Positions 51,206-51,235 of a DNA stretch of 51,235 nucleotides are shown here, one piece after another. The position numbers and the translations under genes were made by a program. The stretch comes from Alphaproteobacteria bacterium. Lineage in GTDB: Bacteria; Pseudomonadota; Alphaproteobacteria; UBA2966; CAIVPW01. The notes beneath the pieces are model-generated. The model worked only from the letters and a program-made list of their open reading frames with translations, did not search any database and was not told where the DNA came from. Every line of letters begins with the position of its first letter. Position 1 is the first letter of the stretch. The stretch spans positions 1-51,235 of the forward strand of contig JABHVE010000059.1 in assembly GCA_018658465.1 (NCBI GenBank), in the 5' to 3' direction.

Positions 51206-51235
51206 TCAGTCGGCGGAGGGTTGGGGATCAGCGTC
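51206..51235 (-). CDS. Possible C-terminal end of upstream gene (topA-like by synteny only)
   Basis: Minus-strand frame ends ...DADPQPSAD*; only 9 codons visible. Confidence 0.15.
   Translation of the reverse strand, partial: DADPQPSAD

Overview
This is a GC-rich alphaproteobacterial chromosomal window. The gene order (DUF3572-divK-pleD-rpmG-MFS-rnr, ATP12, CtrA-like boxes) suggests a Rhodospirillales-like organism, which is an inference. Positions 1-14.2 kb carry the tail of tuf and a continuous S10-spc-alpha ribosomal protein cluster (rpsJ to rplQ, including secY, adk and rpoA). Positions 14.3-25 kb carry a DegP-like protease, rarA, an RluA-family pseudouridine synthase, ATP12, acylphosphatase, lipB, an orphan fliN-like gene, tRNA-Leu(GAG), mgtE, a MipA/OmpV protein, an FAD oxidoreductase and a DUF3179 protein. 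Positions 25-34 kb carry VWA and DnaJ proteins, an Hpt protein, a CHASE3 hybrid histidine kinase, galU, a UDP-glucose dehydrogenase, a phosphomannomutase/phosphoglucomutase and a D,D-carboxypeptidase. Positions 34-51 kb carry clpS-clpA, two adjacent membrane-anchored TPR-like proteins, a FemAB-like protein, RidA, DUF454, a GGDEF protein, DUF1849/EipB, DUF3572, divK, pleD, rpmG, an MFS transporter and rnr. The most unusual signals are: (1) a family of at least nine short hairpin repeats with nearly invariant arms (CAGATTCACG...CGATCTG) and a covarying inner stem, placed in inverted orientation around the kinase/Hpt unit and around rpmG; (2) a G9 homopolymer where the hybrid kinase ends and an Hpt domain continues in another frame, so one frameshift would give a kinase-REC-Hpt fusion; (3) a 20-bp triplication at the secY/adk junction that creates two stacked mini-ORFs linked by GTGA/TTGA stop-start overlaps; (4) structured leaders and spacers in the alpha operon. 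Everything here was read by eye from the sequence; no database search was run.
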